Of a stretch of 64,000 nucleotides of DNA, positions 26,630-34,629 are shown piece by piece; position 1 is the stretch's first letter, and the number at the start of each line of letters is the position of its first letter. The notes beneath the pieces were generated by a model. That model saw only the letters and a list, made by a program, of their open reading frames with translations, ran no database searches and was not told the DNA's origin. The position numbers were made by a program, and so were the translations under genes. Source of the stretch: Micromonospora echinospora (lineage in GTDB: Bacteria > Actinomycetota > Actinomycetes > Mycobacteriales > Micromonosporaceae); NCBI RefSeq assembly GCF_900091495.1, contig NZ_LT607413.1, positions 5,223,001 through 5,287,000 on the forward strand, written 5' to 3'.

Positions 26630-27415
26630 TCACGTGAGGACTTCCGGGTGACGGTCGGACTCGGTCTCCAGCAGGTGCCGAATGGCGGCTGCGATCACCG
26701 GATCCACGGGGAACCGTTCCTCCAGCCATTCGAGGACGACCTGGGCGGCGGCACGGTTCGCCCGGTAGCCGGGCACCATCGCGGCCAGTGGCAGTGCCCC
26801 GGGCGGATACGCCTGCTCCACCCGTCGGGCGGGATCGAACGGGTCGCGTCGGTGGGTGACGTCGGGGGAGGTGAGCCGGAGCAGGGCGAGCACCCGGTCC
26901 ACGGCGTACGACTGGATGAACCGCGACGCGGACAGGTGCTCGCCGCGCAGCTCGCGGTGCAGGCCGACGTAGAGGTTGGTCAGCGCCTCGTTCAGGTGGA
27001 AGGCGGGCGTGTCGTGGGGTGGGCCCGCCGGACGATTCCGGCCCTCGGCGAGCCCGGCGGGCGCGTCGGGACGCTGCCAGATGATCCGGGCGCCGGCGAA
27101 CGGCAGTCGGGTCACCTCGTCGACGGTGAAGACCGCGTACTCGACGAAGATGCCGTCGGCGTAGAGCGCCTTGCGGGCGTTGCGGTCGTTGACGAAGCTG
27201 TACGCCACCGGGCAGGGCGCCGCGAGCCAGTCGATTGAGTCGACGTAGCGGGAGACGGCGCCGTCGGCGACGACCACGAAGAAGTCGAGGTCGGAGTGCG
27301 CGTCGAGCCGATCGTGTTCGTTCCCCGCCGAACCGAGGCCGAGGAGGGCCACCGTGTCCGGCCGGGTGGCGAGGTGGGTCGCGAGCTCGTCCAGCCGGCG
27401 CAGCATCGGGTGCAT
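26630..27415 (-). CDS. Nucleotidyltransferase-domain protein
   Basis: 261 aa. The N-terminal Pol-beta-like nucleotidyltransferase signature is GSAGNEHDRLDAHSDLDFF (GS-x-DxD with two catalytic acids), followed by an all-helical C-terminus. It resembles Lnu-type and other small-molecule nucleotidyltransferases, but resistance function cannot be claimed. ATG at 27413-27415 (MHPMLRR), with a second ATG three codons later. Confidence 0.78.
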   Translation of the reverse strand: MHPMLRRLDELATHLATRPDTVALLGLGSAGNEHDRLDAHSDLDFFVVVADGAVSRYVDSIDWLAAPCPVAYSFVNDRNARKALYADGIFVEYAVFTVDEVTRLPFAGARIIWQRPDAPAGLAEGRNRPAGPPHDTPAFHLNEALTNLYVGLHRELRGEHLSASRFIQSYAVDRVLALLRLTSPDVTHRRDPFDPARRVEQAYPPGALPLAAMVPGYRANRAAAQVVLEWLEERFPVDPVIAAAIRHLLETESDRHPEVLT

Positions 27416-27577
27416 GCCGTCGTCCCTTCGTGAAGAGTCGACGTTTCAGCCCGTACGGCCGTGGCCGCCGCCGGGGTCGCGACACCGATGACGGCGATGG
27501 TATGCCGGGCGGCGGCGCTGTTCAACGGTGCGGCCCGGCCCGGTGCGGCATCCCCACGCCTACAGTCATCGATACAT

Positions 27578-27606
27578 TTGCATGTCTCTGTTCACTCGTG
27601 TATGAA
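27578..27606 (+). promoter_or_regulatory. Sigma-70-like promoter of the secreted protease gene
   Basis: TTGCAT at 27578-27583, a 17-bp spacer and TATGAA at 27601-27606 lie in an A/T-rich island 44 bp upstream of the protease ATG. The predicted start of transcription is around 27613. Confidence 0.55.
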
Positions 27607-27649
27607 GGCTGCAAGCACGTCTGGTGCTGGTTCCTGGGGAGGAGCGACG

Positions 27650-28882
27650 ATGAAGAAGACCCTGCGCCGCCTGCGAACGGCGGCGGTCGCGCTCGGCGCC
27701 TGCACACTCGGGCTGAGCCTGCTGTCGATGCCCGCCGCCGAGGCGGCCTCGGTGCAGCCTCTCGCACCGCAGTCCGAGCGGGCACCCGAGTCGGAGCAGT
27801 TCTCGGTCGAGGGCGTCACCACGGTCGGGGAACTCCGTACCGTCGACGGCTCGCTGTCCCGGGCCCGGGACAGTCGGACGCAGATCATCCGGCATCCCGG
27901 CGCGTCGTACGTCAAGGTGCACTTCAGCTCGTTGCGACTGGCCCAGGGCGAGTACGTGACCGTGGCGAGCCCCGACGGCCGGGAGAGCTACCGGTACGAC
28001 CGCGACCTGGACCGGGCGACCGGCTCGGACTACACCACCGACGGCCAGCCGGGTTTCTGGGCGATGTCGGTGGAGGGTGACACCGCCGTGGTGACGCTGC
28101 ACGGCAGCCGCTCCGGCCGGGGTGACGCCGCGACCATCGACCGGTTCTGGCGCGGCTACGACCACGCGGAGATCAAGCAGTACAACTTCTCCACGCAGTC
28201 CGTGTGCAGCACCGACGCCCGTCGCGACGTGGTCTGCTACCAGGCCAGCCACCCCACCGAGTACGCCCGTGGCCGGGCGGTGGCGCGGCTGCTGATGAGC
28301 GGCGGTGGCATGTGCACCGCCTGGCGGGTCGGCAACACCAACCGCCTGCTGACCAACAAGCACTGCTTCTCGACGCAGGCCGCCGTCAGCGCCAGCGAGA
28401 CGCAGTTCAACTACCAGTGCGCCACCTGCGGCGGCTCGAACCCGGGCGCCGGCACCAAGGTGAGCGGCGCCACCCTCTACAAGGTGAGCACCGGCGGTTC
28501 CGGCGAGCTCGACTACGCCCTGTACTCGGTGAACAACTTCACCAGCATCCAGGGGTTCGGCACGCTGTACCTGGCGACGACCGCCACCACCACCGGCACC
28601 CGGATGTACATCCCCGGGCACGGTGACGGCAGCCCGAAGCGACTGTCGATCTTCGAGGACGCCCAGAACGGCGCGAACTGCACCGTCAAGAACGCCAACT
28701 ACAACACCTGGAACATCAGCTACAGCTGTGACACCTCCGGCGGCAACTCGGGCTCGCCGGTGCTGAACGGCAGCCACCGGGTGATCGCCCTGCACCACCT
28801 CGGCGGTTGCCCGTCGAACCAGGGTGCGAAGGCGCACCTGATCTACAACGAGATCGCCAGCCTGATCGACAACAACGGCTGA
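27650..28882 (+). CDS. Secreted trypsin-like serine protease
   Basis: 410 aa from ATG 27650, preceded by GGGGAGGAG. The signal peptide (MKKTLRRLRTAAVALGAC...) is cleaved near AEAAS. A pro/beta-sandwich region of about 180 residues ('SYVKVHFSSLRLAQGEYVTVASPDGRE') is followed by the peptidase: His in LLTNKHCF, Asp in ELDYALYS, Ser in GGNSGSP. Several cysteines (CTAW, CATC, NCTV, SYSCD, GGCPS) suggest disulfides. The layout matches actinomycete lysyl-endopeptidase-like S1 proteases. Confidence 0.9.
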   Translation: MKKTLRRLRTAAVALGACTLGLSLLSMPAAEAASVQPLAPQSERAPESEQFSVEGVTTVGELRTVDGSLSRARDSRTQIIRHPGASYVKVHFSSLRLAQGEYVTVASPDGRESYRYDRDLDRATGSDYTTDGQPGFWAMSVEGDTAVVTLHGSRSGRGDAATIDRFWRGYDHAEIKQYNFSTQSVCSTDARRDVVCYQASHPTEYARGRAVARLLMSGGGMCTAWRVGNTNRLLTNKHCFSTQAAVSASETQFNYQCATCGGSNPGAGTKVSGATLYKVSTGGSGELDYALYSVNNFTSIQGFGTLYLATTATTTGTRMYIPGHGDGSPKRLSIFEDAQNGANCTVKNANYNTWNISYSCDTSGGNSGSPVLNGSHRVIALHHLGGCPSNQGAKAHLIYNEIASLIDNNG

Positions 28883-28892
28883 CCACGGTCGA

Positions 28893-28936
28893 CCACGGGC
28901 CGCTGGGGTGCGCGACGCGCCCCCGGCGGCCCGTGG
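28893..28936. terminator. Hairpin terminator after protease gene
   Basis: CCACGGGCCGC (28893-28903) pairs perfectly with GCGGCCCGTGG (28926-28936), starting 11 bp after the protease stop. The inner G and C runs can extend the stem. Confidence 0.75.
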
Positions 28937-29026
28937 TCTGCGCGATCACCCGGTGTCCCTCGTCCCCGGGTCCGGGCTTGCGTCTCAGGCCGATTGAGAT
29001 CGCATAGTGGGCGTCGTGGACACCGG

Positions 29027-29221
29027 TCAGTGCGCGGGCTTGACGGAGCGGACGAAGCTGGCCCACGCGGCGGGGGAGAAGCTCAGGGCCGGGCCGGACG
29101 GATCTTTGCTGTCGCGTACGGCGACGAGGCCGGGCAGATTGTCGGCGACCTCCACACAGTCACCCCCGTTGTCGCCGCTGCGAGTGCTCTTGCGCCACTG
29201 AGCGCCGGCCACTTCAGCCAC
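29027..29221 (-). CDS. DUF397-family small regulatory protein
   Basis: 64 aa, GTG start at 29219-29221 with GGGAGG 6 bases upstream; its start overlaps the end of the XRE gene. It contains the DUF397 signature 'AQWRKSTRSGDNGGDCVEVAD' region and 'VAVRDSKDPSGPALSFSPAAWASFV'. These proteins are encoded with XRE/DUF5753 regulators throughout filamentous actinomycetes (whiJ-like loci) and are thought to act with them, in some cases as an antitoxin/toxin-like or development-control pair. Confidence 0.9.
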   Translation of the reverse strand: MAEVAGAQWRKSTRSGDNGGDCVEVADNLPGLVAVRDSKDPSGPALSFSPAAWASFVRSVKPAH

Positions 29222-30095
29222 GGTGAACCTCCCCGATGATCTTGTTAACCAGTTGCCTTGATTGTGCCTCATCGAGCGCCAGGTCATCGAGGCTCGCCCA
29301 TGCTTCGTCGTAGATGGCGAGTTCTTCCTTGCGGTCGAGGTAGAGCGCTCCGGTCAACGACTCCTTGTAGATGACCGACGGCTCGGGCTCGATCCGGTTC
29401 CGGATCGGGAAGTCAAGCATGACGAACGAGCCGGCGACCGCGCCGAAGTGCAGGCCGGCGCTGAGAGGAAACACTCGGACAGAGACGTTGGGGAGTTCAC
29501 CGACCGCCAGGAGATGACGTATTTGATCAGCCATGGTCGCTGCACTGCCGACCGTGCGAAGGAGCGCTGCCTCGGCCAGGATCACCTCCATTTTGGGTGC
29601 CGGAGGCAGTCTCCGGCGCAGAAGGGCCTGTCGTTGCAGTCGCACCTCGATCAGGCGTTCGCGCTCCTCATCCGTCACAGTGCGGCGGCGCTGGTAGACC
29701 GCTGAGGCGTAGGCGCGCGTTTGCAGCATGCCGGGGATCAGTGCTTCGTCGAAGCGGCGAATGGACGACGCGGCGGATTCCAGGCCGACGTAGAGTTCGA
29801 ACCATTCGGGGATGGCGTCGACGTACGAGTGCCACCAGCCCTTGGCCCTGGTCTCGTGGGCCAGGGCGGTGAGGGCGCGGGACAGTTCGGGTGTCGCGCC
29901 GTACAGTTCGCACAGGGCCCGGACGTCGAGGGCGCGGGCCGAGCCGAGACCAGATTCGATGCGCCACATCTTCTGCCGGCTACAGTGCAGCGCGTCCGCC
30001 GCGCCGTCGAGGGTCATCTGCGCCTCGGTGCGTAGCTCCCGTAGCGCCCGCCCGAGCTGCCGTCTCGGGACGGTCGATCCCATGTCGTCGGCCAT
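29214..30095 (-). CDS. XRE-family HTH regulator with DUF5753 domain (WhiJ-like)
   Basis: 293 aa. The N-terminal helix-turn-helix covers about residues 12-65 (LRELRTEAQMTLDGAADALHCSRQKMWRIESG). The DUF5753 domain covers the rest ('GWWHSYVDAIPEWFELYVGLESAAS', 'YEPALIPGMLQT'-like FDEALIPGMLQTRAYA, 'LPNVSVRVFPLSAGLH'). It is translationally coupled to the DUF397 gene. This pairing typically regulates differentiation or antibiotic production. Confidence 0.92.
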   Translation of the reverse strand: MADDMGSTVPRRQLGRALRELRTEAQMTLDGAADALHCSRQKMWRIESGLGSARALDVRALCELYGATPELSRALTALAHETRAKGWWHSYVDAIPEWFELYVGLESAASSIRRFDEALIPGMLQTRAYASAVYQRRRTVTDEERERLIEVRLQRQALLRRRLPPAPKMEVILAEAALLRTVGSAATMADQIRHLLAVGELPNVSVRVFPLSAGLHFGAVAGSFVMLDFPIRNRIEPEPSVIYKESLTGALYLDRKEELAIYDEAWASLDDLALDEAQSRQLVNKIIGEVHRG

Positions 30096-30247
30096 CCGTC
30101 ACCCCTTCCCGCGTTGCATTTTGTTACATCGCTACGCCACCGGTGAAACGTCGACCTGTCGCTGAGGAAATGGTTTCCCCGTTGCCGTCCACGCAATGGC
30201 TATTAGGTATCGGACCCTACCGGAATCCGCCGACAACAGCCATGTGC

Positions 30248-30277
30248 GCGCAATTCCCGTACGCGCAATTCGCGTAC
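30248..30277. repeat. 15-bp tandem duplication
   Basis: GCGCAATTCCCGTAC (30248-30262) is followed immediately by GCGCAATTCGCGTAC (30263-30277), with one mismatch. It lies in the A/T-richer region upstream of the XRE gene and downstream of the WYL regulator, and could be an operator pair. Confidence 0.75.
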
Positions 30278-30323
30278 CATTTCCGGGTGCGGTTCCCGGC
30301 GGTGTGGCCAGCCGGCGGCTGCC

Positions 30324-31280
30324 TCAGCGGGTGCCGGCGGTGAGACGTCGCCCCCAGTCGCGCATGTACTCGACGGCCTCCGGTGGTCCGTGCACGACGA
30401 ACGGGGCTTCGAGTGCTCCGATGCAGAAGGTGGCCCAACCGAGGGAGTCGGCGGCGATGTGCACCCGACACGACGAGTCGTCGACGGGTTCCACGGTGCC
30501 GTAGTGCCCGATCTCGTCCCGCACCCGCTCGGCGGGGGCCTGGACGGTGGCATGGACGGGATACCTGCCGGGCATCGATCTGATCTGAGCGCGCACGTAC
30601 TCGACGGGATCGTCGGCAGGGAGCGGTCGTGGCGCGAACCTCTTCCCGGTACGGCGTGGGCCATCGATCCGGTCGACCCGGAAGGAGCGCCAGTCGCCCC
30701 GCCCTTGGTCCCAGGCGACGAGGTAGAGGCGGTTCTCGACGCTGACGATCCGGTGCGGGTCGATCGTCCTGCTGGCGGCCTGACCGGTTCGCGTCCGATA
30801 GGTGAACTCCAGCGTCTCCGCATCTCGGCAGGCCAGGGCGACGGTCGTCAACGAGGCGACATCGGTGATGGCGGCATGCTGCTCGGTGCCCGGCGCCGGG
30901 ACGGCGACGGCGCGGAGGCTGTCGATGCGGCGGCGGATGCGTACGGGAAGCACCTGGACGATCTTGGCCATTGCGCTGAGCGCGGCATCCCCGGACATCG
31001 GGTGGGCGCGGGAGGCGATCTCCTTGAGCCCCATGACGACGGCGGCAGCCTCCTCCTCGCTGAGCACCAGGGGCGGGAGGGAAGCCCCGGGACTGAGCTG
31101 GTAGCCACCGCCGGTGCCTCTCGTCGTGGTGATCGGATACCCGAGTTCCTGTAGGCCGTCGACGTCACGGCGGAGCGTGCGCTGACTGACACCGAGTCGA
31201 CGGGCGAGTTCGTCGCCGGGCCAGTGACGCCGGTTCTGAAGCAGTCCGAGGAGTTCGAGAACCCGGGTGCCGCTCGACAT
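30324..31280 (-). CDS. WYL-domain transcriptional regulator (YafY type)
   Basis: 318 aa. N-terminal HTH_11 ('RVLELLGLLQNRRHWPGDELARRLGVSQRTLRRDVDGL' region, residues 5-60), then a WYL domain in which the usual W-Y-L patch reads 'ENRLYLVAWDQGRGDWRSFRVDRI', and a WCX-type C-terminus. It is divergent from the NAD(P)-binding gene at 31371. A near-perfect dyad sits between them, so it most likely represses that gene and itself. Confidence 0.9.
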   Translation of the reverse strand: MSSGTRVLELLGLLQNRRHWPGDELARRLGVSQRTLRRDVDGLQELGYPITTTRGTGGGYQLSPGASLPPLVLSEEEAAAVVMGLKEIASRAHPMSGDAALSAMAKIVQVLPVRIRRRIDSLRAVAVPAPGTEQHAAITDVASLTTVALACRDAETLEFTYRTRTGQAASRTIDPHRIVSVENRLYLVAWDQGRGDWRSFRVDRIDGPRRTGKRFAPRPLPADDPVEYVRAQIRSMPGRYPVHATVQAPAERVRDEIGHYGTVEPVDDSSCRVHIAADSLGWATFCIGALEAPFVVHGPPEAVEYMRDWGRRLTAGTR

Positions 31281-31299
31281 GGCCTGACTCTAGCGCCTC

Positions 31300-31324
31300 C
31301 TTGTGGCCACATAGCGGCCACAAG
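31300..31324. promoter_or_regulatory. Operator-like inverted repeat between WYL regulator and NmrA-like gene
   Basis: CTTGTGGCC (31300-31308) and GGCCACAAG (31316-31324) form perfect 9-bp arms around ACATAGC, centred in the 90-bp divergent intergenic region and likely overlapping both promoters. Confidence 0.7.
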
Positions 31325-31370
31325 TCTGGCGAGGATGGGAAGTGCCTTGGAACCGAAAGGACCTACGAGC

Positions 31371-32195
31371 ATGCGCATTCTCGTCACCGGAGCAACCGGT
31401 CAGGTCGGGCGTCACCTCGTCGCCCAACTGCACGAGGCCGGGCACGACGTCCGAGCACTGACCCGCGATCCCGCAAAGGCCGACCTGCCGCCCGGCGTTC
31501 GGGTGGTGGCCGGCGACCTCACCGACACCGCCACGCTCGGACCCGCCTTCGAAGGAGTGGAAGGGATCCACCTGATCACCTTCGGCGGCGATGGCTTCGA
31601 CGATCTGACCAACGGCTCGGAGATCATCGACCTGGCCGAGCAGCATGGCATCGGTCGCGCCACCGTACTCGGTGGTTGGTCTCCCACCAGTGTCGAGAAC
31701 GCCCTCATGTCCAGCACCATCCAGTGGAGCATCCTGCAACCGGTGGAGTTCATGGGCAACGCCCTCGAATGGGCCGAGGAGATCCGTGCCAGTCGCACCG
31801 TCTCCATGCTCGCCGCCTACCCCAGCGCCATAGTGCACGAAGCCGACATCGCCAGCGTCGCCGCGACCGCGCTCACCGAGGACGGCCACGAGGGACGCTC
31901 CTACCCGCTCACCGGACCCGAGGCGCTCACCCCACGGGAGCGAACCCGGATCCTCGCCGAGGCCACCGGTCAGGACATCGCCTTCGTGCAGCTCACCGAG
32001 GACGGCGAACGCGCCCGGCTGCGTGGTTACGGCTACGACGACGACTACGTGGAGTTCGGGATCCAGCTGGCCACCAACCCTCCGGACGCCGCCGGCGTGG
32101 TCCTGCCCACCGTCGAGGAGGTCACCGGGCATCCCGCCCGAACCTTCACCCAGTGGGCACAGGAACACGCAGGACGGTTCCGCGCCACCCCCTGA
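31371..32195 (+). CDS. NmrA-like NAD(P)-binding protein (atypical SDR)
   Basis: 274 aa. The N-terminal Rossmann motif is MRILVTGATGQVGRHLVAQL (GxxGxxG), then 'VRALTRDPAKADLPPGVRVVAGDL' as in NmrA/azoreductase-like SDRs. The catalytic YxxxK is not evident. Likely a redox-sensing or quinone/NADPH-dependent reductase. Divergent transcription from a WYL regulator with a shared operator resembles many inducible oxidoreductase loci. Confidence 0.85.
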   Translation: MRILVTGATGQVGRHLVAQLHEAGHDVRALTRDPAKADLPPGVRVVAGDLTDTATLGPAFEGVEGIHLITFGGDGFDDLTNGSEIIDLAEQHGIGRATVLGGWSPTSVENALMSSTIQWSILQPVEFMGNALEWAEEIRASRTVSMLAAYPSAIVHEADIASVAATALTEDGHEGRSYPLTGPEALTPRERTRILAEATGQDIAFVQLTEDGERARLRGYGYDDDYVEFGIQLATNPPDAAGVVLPTVEEVTGHPARTFTQWAQEHAGRFRATP

Positions 32196-32251
32196 CCCCC
32201 CAACACACGGCCGGCCGCGCGACCCGGGGCCGAGGCTGGCCCGCGGTCTGC

Positions 32252-32332
32252 CCCGTCGATCATGGAGTTGTGGCGCCCGACCAGTGGCTTTTGTGGGGTT
32301 CTGGTGGGTGCCCGAACTCCATGATCGACGGG
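32252..32332. repeat. Palindromic (REP/MITE-like) element with 18-bp arms
   Basis: CCCGTCGATCATGGAGTT (32252-32269) and its exact complement at 32315-32332 flank a 45-bp loop that itself can pair partly (CGCCCGACCAG against CTGGTGGGTG). The element fills the gap between two converging genes. I associate this GTCGATCATGGAGTT-type sequence with repeats dispersed in Micromonosporaceae genomes, but copy number must be counted genome-wide. It could also terminate both genes. Confidence 0.75.
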
Positions 32333-32366
32333 CGAGGTGGGCACGCCGGGATTCCGGGCTCGTTCT

Positions 32367-33221
32367 TCAGGCGTTCCGGCGCAGGTCGAGTACGTCGGGG
32401 AGCTGGTAAAAGCCGGCCGAGCGGTAGGTGGCGACGGCGCCGACGTTGGCGCTCGGGGTGCACACGATCGCGCTCGACGAGCCCATCCCGCGCAGGGTCG
32501 CCGCCGCCGCGACGGTGATCGCCGTGCCGTAGCCGTGGCCGCGATGGTCGCGGTGCACGCCCATCGGTTCGAGCAACCCGGGCCGCCCCGGACCGGCCGA
32601 CCACACCGTCGCGGCCGCCACCGCGACCCCGTGGTCGTCGTAGGCGACCAGGCACCGGGCGTCGGCGTACGCCGGTCCGGTCGCCATCGCGTGCCACCGT
32701 TCGTCCGTGAAGGTCGACCCGTCGAACGCCGCGCGTTGCACGGCTACCCGCACGTGGACCTGCTCCGGACCGATCGTCTCGACCCGTACGCCGCAGTCCG
32801 CCACGGGCTCCGTGAGGTCACGCCGAAGCGGTGTCCACGGCTCGTCGAGGTCCCAACCGCTGGCGAGCAGCAGCTCACGGAACACACCGTCACTCCGCGA
32901 CTCGACGCCGACGCTCCCCGGCGGGAGGACGCCGCGCTCCGGCCGCGTCAGGTCGTCGGCCATCTGGCGAGCCAGCTCCTCGTCCCGTCCAGCGTCAGGG
33001 GCGAACCCGATCCGCACCAGCCCGGGACTGTCCACCAGCCCGACGGCGAGGATCGTGCCGTCGCGGCTCCACGTCCGGACCGCGCGGGCCGTCTCCTCCG
33101 CGCCGAACCTCCAGTGCCAGCCCAGATCCCCCGGATGCAGTGGCACCGGCGCCCCGTCGTGCTGCCACCGGCGCAGCACGCGTACGGCCTCGCCCAACCC
33201 GTCGACTCCTGGCGTGCTCAT
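32367..33221 (-). CDS. GNAT-family N-acetyltransferase
   Basis: 284 aa. The C-terminal GNAT core has 'VAVAAATVWSAGPGRPGLLEPMGVHRDHRGHGYG' with acetyl-CoA loop HRGHGYG, then 'AIVCTPSANVGAVATYRSAGFY'. The N-terminal half appears to be a second, degenerate GNAT-like domain ('ILAVGLVDSPGLVRIGFAPD'). ATG start at 33219-33221. Substrate unknown. Divergent from the VOC gene. Confidence 0.82.
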   Translation of the reverse strand: MSTPGVDGLGEAVRVLRRWQHDGAPVPLHPGDLGWHWRFGAEETARAVRTWSRDGTILAVGLVDSPGLVRIGFAPDAGRDEELARQMADDLTRPERGVLPPGSVGVESRSDGVFRELLLASGWDLDEPWTPLRRDLTEPVADCGVRVETIGPEQVHVRVAVQRAAFDGSTFTDERWHAMATGPAYADARCLVAYDDHGVAVAAATVWSAGPGRPGLLEPMGVHRDHRGHGYGTAITVAAAATLRGMGSSSAIVCTPSANVGAVATYRSAGFYQLPDVLDLRRNA

Positions 33222-33316
33222 CACGACCGACACACCCGGATCCAAACACCGCCGCCCCGCCGGGCTCAACGGGATATTGCCTTGTTGCCCTGCGTGCCCG
33301 TGCCTACCGTACGGTG

Positions 33317-34021
33317 ATGCCTCTGCGACTGTTGTCGGTGACCTTCGATGCGCACGATCCGACTCGCCTCGCGCGGTTCTGGGCCGGTCTGCTCGGCCGG
33401 GAGGTCGTGGAGGACGCCGGTGGCGCGTTCCTGCCCGGCGACGACACCCAGGTCGGTCTCCGGTTCGCGCCCGGCGACACGGCGATGACGCGGCCGAACC
33501 GCCTGCACCTGCACCTGACCAGCGCCAGCGACGCCGACCAGCAGGAGACGGTGGCGACGGCGCTGCGGCTCGGCGGCGGCCACGTCGACGTCGGGCAGCG
33601 CCCCGAGGAGGGGCACGTCGTCCTGGCCGATCCCGAGGGCTACGAGTTCTGCGTGATCGAGGCGGGCAACAACTTCCTCGCCGGGTGCGGGCTGCTCGGG
33701 GAGGTCGCCTGTGACGGCACCCGCGAGGTCGGCCTCTTCTGGAGCGCGGCGCTGGGGTGGCCGCTCGTGTGGGACCAGGACGAGGAGACCGCTGTCCAGT
33801 CACCGTACGGCGGTACGAAGGTCGCGTGGGGCGGTCCACCGGTGGCCCCGAAGGTGGGCCGGAACCGGCAGCGCTTCGACCTGGCTCCGGCCGGTGGCGA
33901 CCAGCAGGCGGAGGTCGACCGGCTGGTCGCCCTCGGGGCCACCCGCCTGGAGACCGGTGCGGACGGCGCTGTCGTGCTGGCCGACCCGGACGGCAACGAG
34001 TTTTCCGTCAGACGGAGCTGA
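33317..34021 (+). CDS. VOC-family (glyoxalase-like) protein, two-domain
   Basis: 234 aa with two vicinal-oxygen-chelate repeats: residues about 5-115 ('[22 protein letters not shown]' to '[13 protein letters not shown]') and about 125-234 ('[17 protein letters not shown]' to '[15 protein letters not shown]'). It is of the family often annotated glyoxalase/bleomycin-resistance-like. Function unknown; it may be a small-molecule binding or lyase-type enzyme. Confidence 0.85.
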   Translation: MPLRLLSVTFDAHDPTRLARFWAGLLGREVVEDAGGAFLPGDDTQVGLRFAPGDTAMTRPNRLHLHLTSASDADQQETVATALRLGGGHVDVGQRPEEGHVVLADPEGYEFCVIEAGNNFLAGCGLLGEVACDGTREVGLFWSAALGWPLVWDQDEETAVQSPYGGTKVAWGGPPVAPKVGRNRQRFDLAPAGGDQQAEVDRLVALGATRLETGADGAVVLADPDGNEFSVRRS

Positions 34022-34125
34022 CCGGAGCGCGGCGACGCTGCCCGCGAATCAGGGCACCCTGCTGGGGGAAGACGTGGAACAGCGGCTTCATCGGTGTGGA
34101 GTCGGGTGACAGCGCGGTCCGGCGT

Positions 34126-34581
34126 GTAGCCGTACTCGCGGGCGAAGGCGGCGACCGGCAGGTCGGCTTCCTGCCGCAGGGTCTGGTCGCGCCGGAGCAC
34201 ATCGTCGTCCGGCGGCTGGTCGCCCGGGGCCGCTACCCGCACCAGTCCCTGCTCGGCACGGGAACGGTCGCTGACGAGGAGGCCGTGTGGTCGGCCACGG
34301 TGGCCGGCGTCGCGGACCTGGCGGAGCGGCCCGTCGAGGAGCTCTCCGGCGGTCAGCGGCAGCGGGTCTGGATCACGATGGTGCTGGCGCAGGAGACGCC
34401 GTACCTGCTGTTCGACGAGCCCACCACGTTCCTCGACATCACCCACCAGTACGAGCTGCTGGCCCTCTTCGCGCGGCTGCCCGGCGAGGGTCGCACCATC
34501 GTCGCGGTCATGCACGACATCAACCAGGCGTGCCGGTTCGCCGACCACATCGTGGCGATGGCGCACGGCGTATGGAGTTGA
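34126..34581 (+). pseudogene. Truncated FecE/FepC-type siderophore ABC ATPase remnant
   Basis: The frame '[18 protein letters not shown]', '[16 protein letters not shown]', signature '[19 protein letters not shown]', Walker B '[17 protein letters not shown]' and switch '[14 protein letters not shown]' is unmistakably a ferric-siderophore ABC ATPase. The N-terminal quarter with the Walker A P-loop is missing: upstream sequence is unrelated and merges into the end of the VOC gene. The C-terminus stops abruptly after 'VAMAHGVWS'. No partner permease or binding protein is nearby. With both ends lost it cannot hydrolyse ATP, so it is a deletion remnant of a former iron-uptake locus. Confidence 0.8.
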
Positions 34582-34629
34582 CGTTCATCGATTACACGCC
34601 TAGGTTGACGGCGGGAACACGCTCTGTCG

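Noticed and set aside
26630..27415. Antibiotic-resistance nucleotidyltransferase
   Set aside because: Only the general NTase signature is visible. The similarity does not justify naming a drug.
30196..30504. Small plus-strand gene upstream of the XRE gene
   Set aside because: It overlaps the end of the WYL gene, and its sequence is partly made of the 15-bp duplication; no family match or ribosome-binding site.
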